DNA of 63,343 nucleotides, taken from the IMG/VR virus record IMGVR_UViG_3300012927_000007, positions 1 to 63,343 of that record; one strand, 5' to 3'. Position 1 is the first letter of the stretch. Each line of letters opens with the position of its first letter. The stretch is from a virus. A program made the position numbers and the translations under genes. Positions 7,607 through 14,362 of the stretch are shown one piece after another. Below the pieces are notes generated by a model. The model did not search any database. It saw nothing but the letters and a program-made list of their open reading frames with translations, and was not told where the DNA came from.

Positions 7607-7722
7607 AGTGCCTCACAGTACCAATAGCACCCGCAGGATCGCCCACGGTCCACAATCCCGCGGCAGTCTGTATCCCCGAACATCCCGCGGTGCCAAGCCA
7701 GAAAAGCAAACCCCGCGCTCAC
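7603..7722 (-). CDS. small hypothetical protein, 39 aa
   Basis: An open frame from GTG 7722 to TGA 7603. It fills the only gap in the local chain of coupled genes and overlaps by GTGA at both ends. GGGGAG lies nine bases before the start. The product is Gly, Cys and Trp rich (FAFLAWHRGMFGDTDC at the front, GCYWYCEAL at the end). Spacing and signal support translation; the sequence itself gives no function. Confidence 0.45.
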   Translation of the reverse strand: MSAGFAFLAWHRGMFGDTDCRGIVDRGRSCGCYWYCEAL

Positions 7723-8096
7723 GTCAGATTACTCCCCACGCGTTTTTCGTTAGCTTCCAACACCCACTCGCCCTCATCCAGCGCCGGGCACTCGATGATA
7801 TTGACATACGGTGCGAACGGGTTGGATTTCACGTGCGCCACGATCGAGAACACCACGTTGCGCGCCTGCATCAAGCGGATGGTGTGCACGTACAGATTGT
7901 AGAGGAACGACGGTCCCACATCGCGCGCGGCCATCTCCAGCGTCGTACGGCTCAATGCGAAATAGATATTGCCGCCGCGACCGTCCAGGAGTGGCTCATA
8001 AGAAATCTGCTCCTCGCACAGGTCAAAATAGCGTTTCGAGCGCGCCCGATCGGCGAGTTCGTTGTTGAGCGTGTCGATGCCGTTGCGGCGGGTCAC
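7719..8096 (-). CDS. hypothetical protein, 125 aa
   Basis: A mixed alpha/beta protein with a helical N-terminus (LNNELADRARSKRYFDLCEE) and hydrophobic strands such as NVVFSIVAHVKSN. Not recognised. GTG 8096 gives a GTGA overlap with the previous gene and has GGGGAG five bases upstream, so it is better than GTG 8102. A product of normal composition, probably a soluble cytoplasmic protein. Confidence 0.6.
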   Translation of the reverse strand: MTRRNGIDTLNNELADRARSKRYFDLCEEQISYEPLLDGRGGNIYFALSRTTLEMAARDVGPSFLYNLYVHTIRLMQARNVVFSIVAHVKSNPFAPYVNIIECPALDEGEWVLEANEKRVGSNLT

Positions 8097-8293
8097 GGAC
8101 ACTCCCCGAACCCCATGAGCAATATCGCAGCTTCAGCCTCCGTAGGTACTACCGAAAGCGAATTCACATCACAGTCCGCAGTGCCGGTGCGGCAGCCTGC
8201 GCAGCACGGGTGCAGATACGCCTCCCACAACTCCGCAATGCGCAGCTCGCGGATTACCGCCATAATCTTAGCAACGTCTGGTCGCTTGTTCAC
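8093..8293 (-). CDS. hypothetical protein, 66 aa
   Basis: A helical first half (VAKIMAVIRELRIAELWEAYL), then CCAGCRTGTADC, a cluster of four Cys that may bind metal. GTG 8293 forms a GTGA overlap and has GGAGG four bases upstream. No homolog recognised. Part of the small-gene chain between terS and terL. Confidence 0.55.
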   Translation of the reverse strand: MNKRPDVAKIMAVIRELRIAELWEAYLHPCCAGCRTGTADCDVNSLSVVPTEAEAAILLMGFGECP

Positions 8294-8484
8294 CCGCCCT
8301 CCAGCGCGATCCGTGCGGCCTCCGCAACCACTGGGTCGGTGTCGATCAGGTGCATGACTTCCGGGGAGACGATCAGTTGCGGTCGCGGCGGCGTGTACGG
8401 CTGCGACAGCTCATAAAATAACTTTTCGAACTCCGCGAACGTCAGGAGGCACGCAGGCGCTACGCGGTTGCTGAAGTTAGTCAC
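8290..8484 (-). CDS. hypothetical protein, 64 aa
   Basis: Contains LTFAEFEKLFYELSQPYTPP and ends VAEAARIALEGG. No known domain. GTG 8484 overlaps the stop of the Gp49-like gene (GTGA); the longer reading to 8571 would lie inside that gene, so I rejected it. Probably translated by coupling to the Gp49-like gene upstream. Confidence 0.5.
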   Translation of the reverse strand: MTNFSNRVAPACLLTFAEFEKLFYELSQPYTPPRPQLIVSPEVMHLIDTDPVVAEAARIALEGG

Positions 8485-9125
8485 GAGTCGCCAAAATCCA
8501 CACCACCACTGGAGCGGTTGATGGAATCGCGGTGCAGACGCTCCTTCAAGATATAACCCTCCAACATCCATATCCTATCGATCGCTTTCTGCCGTGCGAT
8601 CTTGCGCCCAACCGCCTCGTCGAAATTCTCAGGTGAGGCGCACGCAGATTCGCCTGTCACCGTGAAGCCGTTGCGCAACACCAGCACGCACAACGTCAGA
8701 CATGACAACGGCGCGGTATCGATGAGGCAGGCTACCTGCGGCTCCGCGGGACCCAATACTGCGGTCGCGATCTGCGGGAGCTGGTCACCGGTGATGTAGT
8801 ACTCGTATGCGATGCACCCTTCGATATGCGCCAGCGTCACGCGCGGCGCAGTCTTGCCCTCGGCCTGAATCTCTTCCGCGATTTTGTTATCGTCCACAAA
8901 GCCTCCACGTGAGTAAATATCAACCCATTTAGCGTTAGCCGCGTCCTGCAGCAGGTTACGTCGGGACGGGCGCAGCATACCCGGCTGCGGCGGGTCGAGG
9001 ATCTCGATCTCACGCGTTTCCAGACTCTCGACCGAAAGACGCGGACGGCGCAACGCTGTCCACCACCTGCGGTACCACGGGGGCCCCGGGTGGGCCATAG
9101 AAGTTAACGCTACTCCATCATCCAC
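8481..9125 (-). CDS. Gp49-like protein (N4 Gp49 / Sf6 Gp66 family), 214 aa
   Basis: Residues about 95-200 carry the complete signature of the N4 Gp49/Sf6 Gp66 family: VTLAHIEGCIAYEYYI, then LTLCVLVLRNGFTVTGESAC, SPENFDEAVGRKIARQ and a closing IWMLEGYILKERL. The family is widespread in phages; I know of no established biochemical role. The N-terminal 90 residues are extra and Pro-rich. ATG 9125 has TTGAGGTGA eight to ten bases upstream. A tRNA-like gene lies just before it in expression order. Confidence 0.85.
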   Translation of the reverse strand: MDDGVALTSMAHPGPPWYRRWWTALRRPRLSVESLETREIEILDPPQPGMLRPSRRNLLQDAANAKWVDIYSRGGFVDDNKIAEEIQAEGKTAPRVTLAHIEGCIAYEYYITGDQLPQIATAVLGPAEPQVACLIDTAPLSCLTLCVLVLRNGFTVTGESACASPENFDEAVGRKIARQKAIDRIWMLEGYILKERLHRDSINRSSGGVDFGDS

Positions 9126-9140
9126 GACTCACCTCAACGA

Positions 9141-9221
9141 CCGGCTGGTAGGACTTGCACCTACGCCTCGGGATCTGTTTTACAGCTAGCACCCGTACTC
9201 TAACTACTAAGCTACAGCCGG
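9141..9221 (-). tRNA. tRNA-like gene, long variable region (best fit Ser-GCT)
   Basis: A perfect 7 bp acceptor stem (CCGGCTG with CAGCCGG), TA at positions 8-9, a D-arm like GCTTAGTAGTTAGAG, and a perfect T-stem GTAGG/CCTAC around a 7-base loop TGCAAGT. The best anticodon arm is TACGG/CTGTA around GTGCTAG, giving anticodon GCT (serine). About 16 bases before the T-arm would form a class II-like variable arm, though it pairs poorly. The string CTGTAAA resembles a Tyr GTA loop, but its flanks do not pair. No encoded CCA. The D-stem is weak, so it may be degenerate. It lies in an ORF-free gap of the left arm. Confidence 0.6.
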
Positions 9222-9296
9222 TAACCTAACACCCGCAGCGCTTACAAACGCTGCAGTTTCTGCGCCAGCGCGCAGGCACCCAACAGATCAGCCATT

Positions 9297-9656
9297 TCAG
9301 GAAAGCTGAACAGGGGTGCCTAACGTAGGTGGGACCACCGTGTCCACCGTCGCGGTGATCGGCGGGGAGAAGTCGCCCTCGTTGCCCTGCGCATCCATGA
9401 GCGTGAACACGAAGTCATAGGAGCCGTTGCCCAGGCCGCCGGGCAGCTCGGTGGCGATCGGGTCGTCGTAGTAGGCAACGCCCCCCACGGTCTTAACGGA
9501 CAATGCAGAGATCGGACCCGCATCGATCCGCGCCGCCTGCGTGTACGAAGGGGTGAGCGGAGACGGGCCGTAGTACACGATCAGGTGATCGGTCGGATCG
9601 GGCGCGGGTGTGGGGACGGGGATTCCGAAATCCTTCAAGGGGACTGTTTTCGACAT
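9297..9656 (-). CDS. predicted fibronectin/Ig-like domain protein, 119 aa
   Basis: After a Pro-rich start, residues about 25-110 look like a single beta-sandwich. They include DHLIVYYGPS, repeated short strands, and YDFVFTLMDAQGNEGDFS followed by ITATVD, the usual end of a fibronectin type III-like repeat. ATG 9656 has AAGGAG six bases upstream, a strong signal. A paralogous fold is encoded next door (9666..10034). Such domains decorate virions or are secreted; neither can be settled here. Confidence 0.65.
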   Translation of the reverse strand: MSKTVPLKDFGIPVPTPAPDPTDHLIVYYGPSPLTPSYTQAARIDAGPISALSVKTVGGVAYYDDPIATELPGGLGNGSYDFVFTLMDAQGNEGDFSPPITATVDTVVPPTLGTPVQLS

Positions 9657-9665
9657 GTTGACTCC

Positions 9666-10034
9666 TTAGTGAGTCGGTTGGGAAAGCTTAGGGGGCGAGG
9701 GGCCGGAGGCGTACGCCGGCAAAGAAAGTACATTTTTCGAGTTGATGGAGTAAAGCCGCACGCACACCGGGTTCAGGTTAGTCGGGTAGATCCAGGCGGT
9801 TGTCGCCAAGGCGGGCACGTTGATGCCTGCCTGATAGGTGCCGAATGTCCCGCCACCGACACACGAGCCCCACTCGACGCGGTAGCCAATAAGATCGGTC
9901 AGCGGCGTGCCGTCCGTGTTCTTGGTGGGCGCGACCCACACAACGCGCTGCTTGGCTGCATGCGCGTCCTCAAAAGCGGCCAGCAGACAGCCACACAACC
10001 AATAAAGCGTTAATCGTGTTAGGGCTCGTTTCAC
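9666..10034 (-). CDS. exported fibronectin-like protein, 122 aa
   Basis: GTG 10034 overlaps the upstream stop (GTGA). The protein begins KRALTRLTLYWLCGCLLAAF and reaches AHA-AK near residue 26, a plausible signal peptide. The rest resembles a fibronectin type III-like sandwich: VVWVAPTKNTDGTPLTDLIG, GYRVEWGSC, a closing VRLYSINSKNVLS. Residues upstream of 10034 in the same frame belong to the neighbour and were dropped. An exported single-domain protein within a DNA-packaging gene chain is unusual; it could act in the periplasm or at the cell surface. Confidence 0.6.
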   Translation of the reverse strand: MKRALTRLTLYWLCGCLLAAFEDAHAAKQRVVWVAPTKNTDGTPLTDLIGYRVEWGSCVGGGTFGTYQAGINVPALATTAWIYPTNLNPVCVRLYSINSKNVLSLPAYASGPSPPKLSQPTH

Positions 10035-10624
10035 GACATGACCCGTTGCGACATGACCGCACGCTCCACATCCGTTAAGTCCCAACCAGCTACTACTAAC
10101 CACGCGTCTCCACCGATGCGGCGTAGCAGGTACGGGTCCACGGGGTAACGCTTGGTCCATTCCGCTTCCCACAGGATATGGTAATTCTCGATACCGCGAC
10201 GCGGGCGCACATCGACCGGGATGAGCGGGACGGTAGCGCACCACTCCCAGCGGTATCGATCATTAGGATCGATCTTGCGCGTAATCCCAGGCCAGTCCAT
10301 GTGAATAGTTTTGCGCGAGCGATGCCCGGGGCTGCGCTCACCGAAACGACACGCACCCCCACCGGGGTTACCCGGGTCGGCGCGGAACCAACACTCCTGC
10401 ATATCCGCGCGACAGATCGCCAGCTTCGGCAAGCCTTCCGCATTCAACCCCGCAACGCGGATACTCTCCAGCGCGCGGATGACCGTCTTGCCCTGTGCGA
10501 TGCGTTTGTAGATAGCGGCGATTTCCGCATCCGCGGGCGTCTGATACGCGCGGTGCGTCTGGTACTTCTGCCACAATTCGCGCGCTTTACCCGGGTCGAC
10601 CTGTTGGAGTGCTTCGACTTTCAT
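10031..10624 (-). CDS. hypothetical protein, 197 aa
   Basis: The N-terminal 60 residues are helical (LWQKYQTHRAYQTPADAEIAA). The middle carries CRADMQECWFRADPGNPGGGAC, three Cys that may bind metal, and the C-terminal half is rich in Trp and Arg (YRWEWCATVPLIP, HILWEAEWTKRYP). Family not recognised. ATG 10624 overlaps the previous stop (ATGA). It precedes the exported fibronectin-like gene. Confidence 0.55.
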   Translation of the reverse strand: MKVEALQQVDPGKARELWQKYQTHRAYQTPADAEIAAIYKRIAQGKTVIRALESIRVAGLNAEGLPKLAICRADMQECWFRADPGNPGGGACRFGERSPGHRSRKTIHMDWPGITRKIDPNDRYRWEWCATVPLIPVDVRPRRGIENYHILWEAEWTKRYPVDPYLLRRIGGDAWLVVAGWDLTDVERAVMSQRVMS

Positions 10625-11025
10625 AGTGTCTCCGGTTTCTCGCCGTCCAAGTCGCTGTGAATGTGGATATCAGGCGCGAAGCAGGCAACATTGGCGCAGC
10701 CCGCACCGTACCGCACGCCATCGGACAACGGGTACTCAGTGCCGCAGCCGTGACACTTGTACCAACGCAGTGTTGGGATGCCTGCAGCTTTACGCCGCGC
10801 ACGTTCCGCCGCGATCTCAGGTCCGGGGGCGTACATCAGCGTTTTGTCCTTTGGGTCAGCCCCAAAACCATACAGGTAAACGGGCTTTGGAAAGAGCCGG
10901 CGCCACACCCGTTTGTACCACGGCGGCCGGAACGGGCCTTGCTCGAACGTGCGCGCCCACTCGATGTCGGGGTAATCGCGGTAGGCTTCCTCGAATACCT
11001 GTTGCAGTTGGGAGCGCAATTTCAC
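10621..11025 (-). CDS. hypothetical protein with zinc-ribbon-like Cys pairs, 134 aa
   Basis: A basic aromatic patch (PPWYKRVWRRLFPKP) is followed by a helix and then KCHGCGTEYPL and CANVAC, two Cys pairs spaced like a small zinc ribbon (residues about 90-115). GTG 11025 overlaps the exonuclease stop (GTGA). A nucleic-acid or protein adaptor role is possible; no family is recognised. Confidence 0.55.
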   Translation of the reverse strand: MKLRSQLQQVFEEAYRDYPDIEWARTFEQGPFRPPWYKRVWRRLFPKPVYLYGFGADPKDKTLMYAPGPEIAAERARRKAAGIPTLRWYKCHGCGTEYPLSDGVRYGAGCANVACFAPDIHIHSDLDGEKPETL

Positions 11026-11756
11026 CGGATGATCCCCAAGCCGCCCGGTGACGTCTTGATTTCCTCGCGCACAGTGTCCTCGAAGGCGCGATTATCACTA
11101 TCGATTTTGCGCTGTGCTGTCCTGCCGGGGTCTTCCTGCGCTGAGCTGGACGTCGCCACACCCTGATCCTCCAGCACGGTATCCGGCAGCGGCAAGCGCA
11201 CGCGTGGCTTATCAGCTGCGACGACCCAACCGTGCTTGATGATATGCAGGAGCAACTGCCCTTCCATCCAAACATCATTCAAGCAGTAGTCGATCACCTT
11301 GCCGCGCCGGCCCTGCTGCCACCACACCGGCGCCAATGCACCGTGTCCTGTCTTGGCGATCCTCAAGGTTTCCTTGCACACCGCATCCAGGCCCCACCCG
11401 CCGTGCGTCTTGGGGTAGAACTTATCGGGGTTGAAGCCTTGCGCGATCCAGATTTGCTCCAACTCATCGTAGTGCAGCGTCTGGTCCACATCCACGCCGT
11501 GCTCGTGCAGCAGCGGTAAATCGAAGCGCCGCGTGTTGAAACCCGCGGTGGGCTCCTCCGCGATGTACTGCTGCAGCTCAGGCAGGTCCTCCTCCAAGAA
11601 CACCCGCGACAAATGCGTGTAAATGTCGTAGGTTGCAACACAGGCTATCCCCATTCCTGCAAAATCTCTCCAACCCCCGCAGTACTCAATGCCGGGAATC
11701 GGCTCCTCGCCGCGTCCGAGGATGGCTTTCTTGATTTCAACATCAATAATGATCAT
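11022..11756 (-). CDS. DEDD-family 3'-5' exonuclease, 244 aa
   Basis: RNase H-fold exonuclease motifs are in order: Exo I IIIDVE (D5, E7), Exo II GFNTRRFDLPLL (N74, D79), Exo III DYCLNDV (Y157, D161), the DEDDy arrangement. GLDAVCKETL between II and III is also typical. The C-terminal 60 residues are polar and probably disordered. The phage polymerase at 25391..27913 has its own 3'-5' exonuclease domain, so this is a second, free-standing enzyme, perhaps for RNA or small-nucleotide trimming or host DNA turnover. ATG 11756 forms an ATGA overlap. It sits with small genes rather than with the replication genes of the right arm. Confidence 0.78.
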   Translation of the reverse strand: MIIIDVEIKKAILGRGEEPIPGIEYCGGWRDFAGMGIACVATYDIYTHLSRVFLEEDLPELQQYIAEEPTAGFNTRRFDLPLLHEHGVDVDQTLHYDELEQIWIAQGFNPDKFYPKTHGGWGLDAVCKETLRIAKTGHGALAPVWWQQGRRGKVIDYCLNDVWMEGQLLLHIIKHGWVVAADKPRVRLPLPDTVLEDQGVATSSSAQEDPGRTAQRKIDSDNRAFEDTVREEIKTSPGGLGIIR

Positions 11757-12085
11757 GCGTGCGCGCGCTCCAAGTAATTTGCGTACTCTGCGTTCATAGC
11801 CACCAGCACCTGCTCTTTCGTGTGCGCTTCCTCGTTGCGGTCGGTATCCGTCTCCTCAACGTCGATCGCGATGAAGCGCTTGCAGCCGAAACAAACACTC
11901 TGGTGTGGTTGCAACTCCTGGTGCGCGAGCGCCTGAGCCGTGTGCATCTCCTCTTGAGTGGCCTCATCGAAGTGGATCATACGGTTGCAGTCGCACGAGC
12001 CGTTGCCTTCGGTCCACCAGTACACCGACTGGTCGTCGCCTTTAGCGGTCTTACCTGTGCGCAGATCAAACAAGGTGGGAATCAC
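11753..12085 (-). CDS. hypothetical protein with CxC/CxxC zinc site, 110 aa
   Basis: CDCNRM and CFGCKRF form a likely four-Cys zinc site with TEGNGS just before, and a helical C-terminus (HTKEQVLVAMNAEYANYLERA). I chose GTG 12085, which has GGAG six bases upstream; in-frame starts at 12103 and 12115 lack a good signal. It overlaps the upstream gene by 20 bases. Function unknown. Confidence 0.55.
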   Translation of the reverse strand: MIPTLFDLRTGKTAKGDDQSVYWWTEGNGSCDCNRMIHFDEATQEEMHTAQALAHQELQPHQSVCFGCKRFIAIDVEETDTDRNEEAHTKEQVLVAMNAEYANYLERAHA

Positions 12086-12359
12086 AGAACGCTCCAAAGA
12101 CATCAGGCGGACCACCCCACACCTGGAATGTTGCCTTGATTGCGGCGCGGTACTCTGGCGCCAATATCGGATGCACGATGAGGGTATCGCCCATCATGTA
12201 CGCGGCAGGCCTCATGGTCATCCCGTAACGACGCAGCCACTTGTTGTTCATACGGCGCAGGTGGGAGGCGTTCTTAGCGCGACGCTTCGGGTAAGTGCGC
12301 GCCCGCTCGTAGGTGCACGCGGCAGTCGTCTCCACGATGCGCAACGGCGTGCCGATCAT
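12066..12359 (-). CDS. hypothetical basic protein, 97 aa
   Basis: The N-terminal half is very basic (YERARTYPKRRAKNASHLRR, then NNKWLRRYG). The second half has MMGDTLIVHPIL and YRAAIKATFQ. ATG 12359 overlaps the stop upstream (ATGA). No domain recognised; the basic half may bind nucleic acid. Confidence 0.5.
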   Translation of the reverse strand: MIGTPLRIVETTAACTYERARTYPKRRAKNASHLRRMNNKWLRRYGMTMRPAAYMMGDTLIVHPILAPEYRAAIKATFQVWGGPPDVFGAFCDSHLV

Positions 12360-12553
12360 TTGGGCACTCCCGCTACCGCTTTTTTGACGTCGTCGGGGTA
12401 ATGACCGACACGCACGAATTTTCCGGTGTCCAACTCGATCTCAGTACCGGTTCGCCCGTTGTAGTCGATCTCAACCCAGTGCGTAATGCGCTCCAGGATA
12501 ACCGTCACCTCACTGGAGTTGACCCCATAACCTTTGAAGGTATGCGGCGTCAC
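12356..12553 (-). CDS. hypothetical protein, 65 aa
   Basis: A small beta-rich protein (SSEVTVILERITHWVEIDYNG) ending with VRVGHYPDDVKKAVAGVPK. GTG 12553 overlaps the previous stop (GTGA). Not recognised. One link of the coupled gene chain. Confidence 0.5.
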   Translation of the reverse strand: MTPHTFKGYGVNSSEVTVILERITHWVEIDYNGRTGTEIELDTGKFVRVGHYPDDVKKAVAGVPK

Positions 12554-12768
12554 CGCGGCAGCCCCGGATCACGAATCCACTGGGGCCACATCTGCGCCAA
12601 CGCTTCCAACACCTTGCGCGCGGTCTCGGTCGGCTGCGCATCCTCCGCCACGGTAATCCGTCCGTCCCGGTGGAACGTGATGAGGGGGCCTGTGCCGCTG
12701 TGCACCGTGAAAATCTGCTCGGTGGGGTGCGGCGTAGTGAGCGCCCACGGTTTGGTGTCGTCGTTCAT
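12550..12768 (-). CDS. hypothetical protein, 72 aa
   Basis: Contains FTVHSGTGPLITFHRDGRIT, a beta-hairpin-like stretch, followed by a helix (ARKVLEALAQMW). The strand pattern x-I-T-F-x-x-D-G-R-I is common in small phage proteins of unknown function. ATG 12768 overlaps the stop upstream (ATGA). Confidence 0.55.
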   Translation of the reverse strand: MNDDTKPWALTTPHPTEQIFTVHSGTGPLITFHRDGRITVAEDAQPTETARKVLEALAQMWPQWIRDPGLPR

Positions 12769-12947
12769 TTGCGGCGCCCCGGGAAAGCAACCGAGGAGCC
12801 GCGTCCATACGGTGCGCGGTAGTTAGGATCGTACGCATTGCCTTCCGCCTCGCGGGCTTTCGCGTTAGCCAACAAACGCCGCTGCTCAGCCGGCGACGTC
12901 TTAGGCGCGTTGTCGCCTTTGGCCAAGAAGTCGTCGAGGTAACTCAT
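12765..12947 (-). CDS. hypothetical protein, 60 aa
   Basis: Starts MSYLDDFLAKGDN with a short helix (QRRLLANAKAREAEGN) and ends with a Gly/Arg/Tyr tail (YGRGSSVAFPGRRK) that is likely disordered. ATG 12947 overlaps the stop of the gene before it (ATGA); the longer frame to 12983 would lie in that gene. No function can be read. Confidence 0.5.
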   Translation of the reverse strand: MSYLDDFLAKGDNAPKTSPAEQRRLLANAKAREAEGNAYDPNYRAPYGRGSSVAFPGRRK

Positions 12948-13165
12948 GACTTCGGCGGCGCGGTCAGCGCGTTCTCGTGCCAACTCTTACTGCGTGGGTT
13001 CTCAGGCTGGGGCGGCGTCGGGTGCAGCTTGTTGCACTGGCAGGTAGGGCAGTGCAAGCCGTCAGCTCGCTCTGGGGCTCCCCGTAGAACTGCTTGGCCT
13101 TCTTCCGTAAGCCGCCAGCCGGTGTGTCTTCCCTGTGCGTCGTACACTGGAACAGCGTCACTCAT
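12944..13165 (-). CDS. hypothetical protein with HCPTCQC motif, 73 aa
   Basis: The start MSDAVPVYDAQGRHTGWRL resembles winged-helix-like small proteins. Three Cys in HCPTCQC, with nearby His, could bind zinc. The Pro/Lys-rich tail is likely disordered. ATG 13165 overlaps the stop upstream (ATGA), so residues before it in the longer frame were dropped. Confidence 0.5.
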   Translation of the reverse strand: MSDAVPVYDAQGRHTGWRLTEEGQAVLRGAPERADGLHCPTCQCNKLHPTPPQPENPRSKSWHENALTAPPKS

Positions 13166-13308
13166 ACCGGCTCCAGCTGCACGTCGACCACCCGCAGCTT
13201 GCCCGTCAAGGTGTCCTGGATCATGGTCACCTCGCAATGCAGGTCTGGGCCGGTATCCACCCCCACCAACAAGCGCTCCCAAGGCTGCAACACGATGTCC
13301 TGGCTCAC
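13162..13308 (-). CDS. small hypothetical protein, 48 aa
   Basis: GTG 13308 forms a GTGA overlap and has GGAGG four bases upstream, an ideal signal. The product is beta-rich (DIVLQPWERLLVGVDTG, LRVVDVQLEPV). The longer frame to 13386 would lie inside the neighbour and was rejected. Function unknown. Confidence 0.5.
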   Translation of the reverse strand: MSQDIVLQPWERLLVGVDTGPDLHCEVTMIQDTLTGKLRVVDVQLEPV

Positions 13309-13652
13309 AGGCCCTCCACTTCCGGGTGCAGGAAGGTTGGAATGCCGGCCGGGTAACCCATCATTCGCTTCTGGCGACTGTGCCATTCAATGTGATCCAC
13401 AGGGTAGATGCGCACGGAGCCGTGCGTGCCCTCGAAGTGCAGCGCGTCGGGGGTGGCACGTAAGTAGGGCAGCAGGGGATCGGGCGGCTCCTGCAGCAGG
13501 TGCACCAACAGGTTGACGACCGCTCGTTTGGGATAGTTCACCGGCACGATCACGAGCGCTGTATTGCCCCCGCGTGCGACGTTGAGCGCTTCATGCACGC
13601 GCTTCTCGAACAGCAGCGCGTTGTTGGCTTTGTAGGTCGCGAGATCGCTCAC
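13305..13652 (-). CDS. hypothetical protein, 115 aa
   Basis: A helical start (YKANNALLFEKRVHEALNVA) is followed by a hydrophobic strand and helix (TALVIVPVNYPKRAVVNLLV) and a C-terminus with IYPVDHIEWHSRQKRMMG. It could be a small enzyme-like alpha/beta protein, but I recognise no family. GTG 13652 overlaps the previous stop (GTGA). Confidence 0.55.
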   Translation of the reverse strand: MSDLATYKANNALLFEKRVHEALNVARGGNTALVIVPVNYPKRAVVNLLVHLLQEPPDPLLPYLRATPDALHFEGTHGSVRIYPVDHIEWHSRQKRMMGYPAGIPTFLHPEVEGL

Positions 13653-13885
13653 GATAGCCAGCCCCGGTTGGTACGGCGTTCGGGACGCATATTAGCGTTA
13701 CACCACCCGCACTCGGGGTCCCCACAGCCGTCCTTCGAGGTTCGGAACTCGTGCTCAGGGGGCGTGGGGGCGCGGCGGCGATAGCGGTGTTGTAGGTACT
13801 TCTTGTACTGCCAATCAAACAATATGTAGCCGACGCAGCCGCCGAACACGCCCGCGACGAACCCCCAGAACAACACAAGTGTCAT
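13649..13885 (-). CDS. small membrane protein with Cys-rich tail, 78 aa
   Basis: One transmembrane segment at residues 2-23 (LVLFWGFVAGVFGGCVGYIL), then a strongly basic stretch (YLQHRYRRRA), so the C-terminus is probably cytoplasmic. CGDPECGWC around residues 54-62 looks like a metal site. ATG 13885 overlaps the stop of the 58 aa gene (ATGA). Function unknown. Confidence 0.6.
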   Translation of the reverse strand: MTLVLFWGFVAGVFGGCVGYILFDWQYKKYLQHRYRRRAPTPPEHEFRTSKDGCGDPECGWCNANMRPERRTNRGWLS

Positions 13886-14058
13886 TGCGGCCCCTCGCCC
13901 GTGTCGACCCAGTGGCGGAACTGCTCATGCGAGTAGCCATTGCGGATCGCGATGGTCAAATTCCATAGCGTATCGCGTTGTGAGCGCAAGAGCGCTTCGT
14001 AGTAGCGCTGGCCCTGCGACTTGTCGGGGAAAGGCGTACCCGTCGCGTCGAGGATCAC
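13882..14058 (-). CDS. small hypothetical protein, 58 aa
   Basis: A gene just below the usual 60-codon cutoff, from GTG 14058 to TGA 13882 (ATGA overlap with the next gene, GTGA overlap with the one before). The product is well-composed: ILDATGTPFPDKSQGQRYYE, then a helix (LLRSQRDTLWNLTIAIRNG) and FRHWVDTGEGPQ. It fills an otherwise empty gap with continuous coding. Function unknown. Confidence 0.6.
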   Translation of the reverse strand: MILDATGTPFPDKSQGQRYYEALLRSQRDTLWNLTIAIRNGYSHEQFRHWVDTGEGPQ

Positions 14059-14135
14059 AGCCTACCCCGCAAGAGTCGCCACAGGAAACGCAGACAACCC
14101 AGTAGCGTGGACTTGTGCGGGATCTCGATGATCAT
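14055..14135 (-). CDS. very small hydrophobic-basic peptide, 26 aa
   Basis: ATG 14135 overlaps the stop upstream (ATGA), the stop overlaps the next GTG (GTGA), and GAGGGCGG lies just before the start. The peptide IIEIPHKSTLLGCLRFLWRL is amphipathic with Arg clusters and could touch membranes. Support is positional only. Confidence 0.4.
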   Translation of the reverse strand: MIIEIPHKSTLLGCLRFLWRLLRGRL

Positions 14136-14362
14136 CGTCCGCCCTCGCCTTCCCAAGCGACCACGGCACGTTCCAAATCCAGCCCATCGAATGCGCGGTT
14201 GTAGATGTTGGCTGCGATGGTCTCAATGTCGTCCTCACTGAGCCAGTCGTACGCCCAACACAAAGCCGGCGGATGCCACTTACGTCCGCACCTGGGGCAC
14301 AGACCCAGCTCGATCGCCGCGACCTGCGGATGTAGCGTGTTGAAGCGCTCCTGCAGGCTCAT
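14132..14362 (-). CDS. hypothetical protein with CPRCGRKWH motif, 76 aa
   Basis: Residues 22-36 contain CPRCGRKWHPPALC, a compact Cys/His zinc knuckle, followed by a helix-rich region (LSEDDIETIAANIYNRAF). ATG 14362 overlaps the previous stop (ATGA). Function unknown; one of many small zinc-site proteins in this block. Confidence 0.55.
   Translation of the reverse strand: MSLQERFNTLHPQVAAIELGLCPRCGRKWHPPALCWAYDWLSEDDIETIAANIYNRAFDGLDLERAVVAWEGEGGR

Noticed and set aside
7371-8357. A 328-codon plus-strand frame
   Set aside because: It lies opposite several well-signalled minus-strand genes, has no ribosome site and a composition typical of antisense frames in GC-rich DNA.
9231-9294. 17-codon frame and a small hairpin (GCAGCG/CGCTGC) next to the tRNA
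   Set aside because: No ribosome site, and the hairpin has no U-run; too little to call a gene or terminator.
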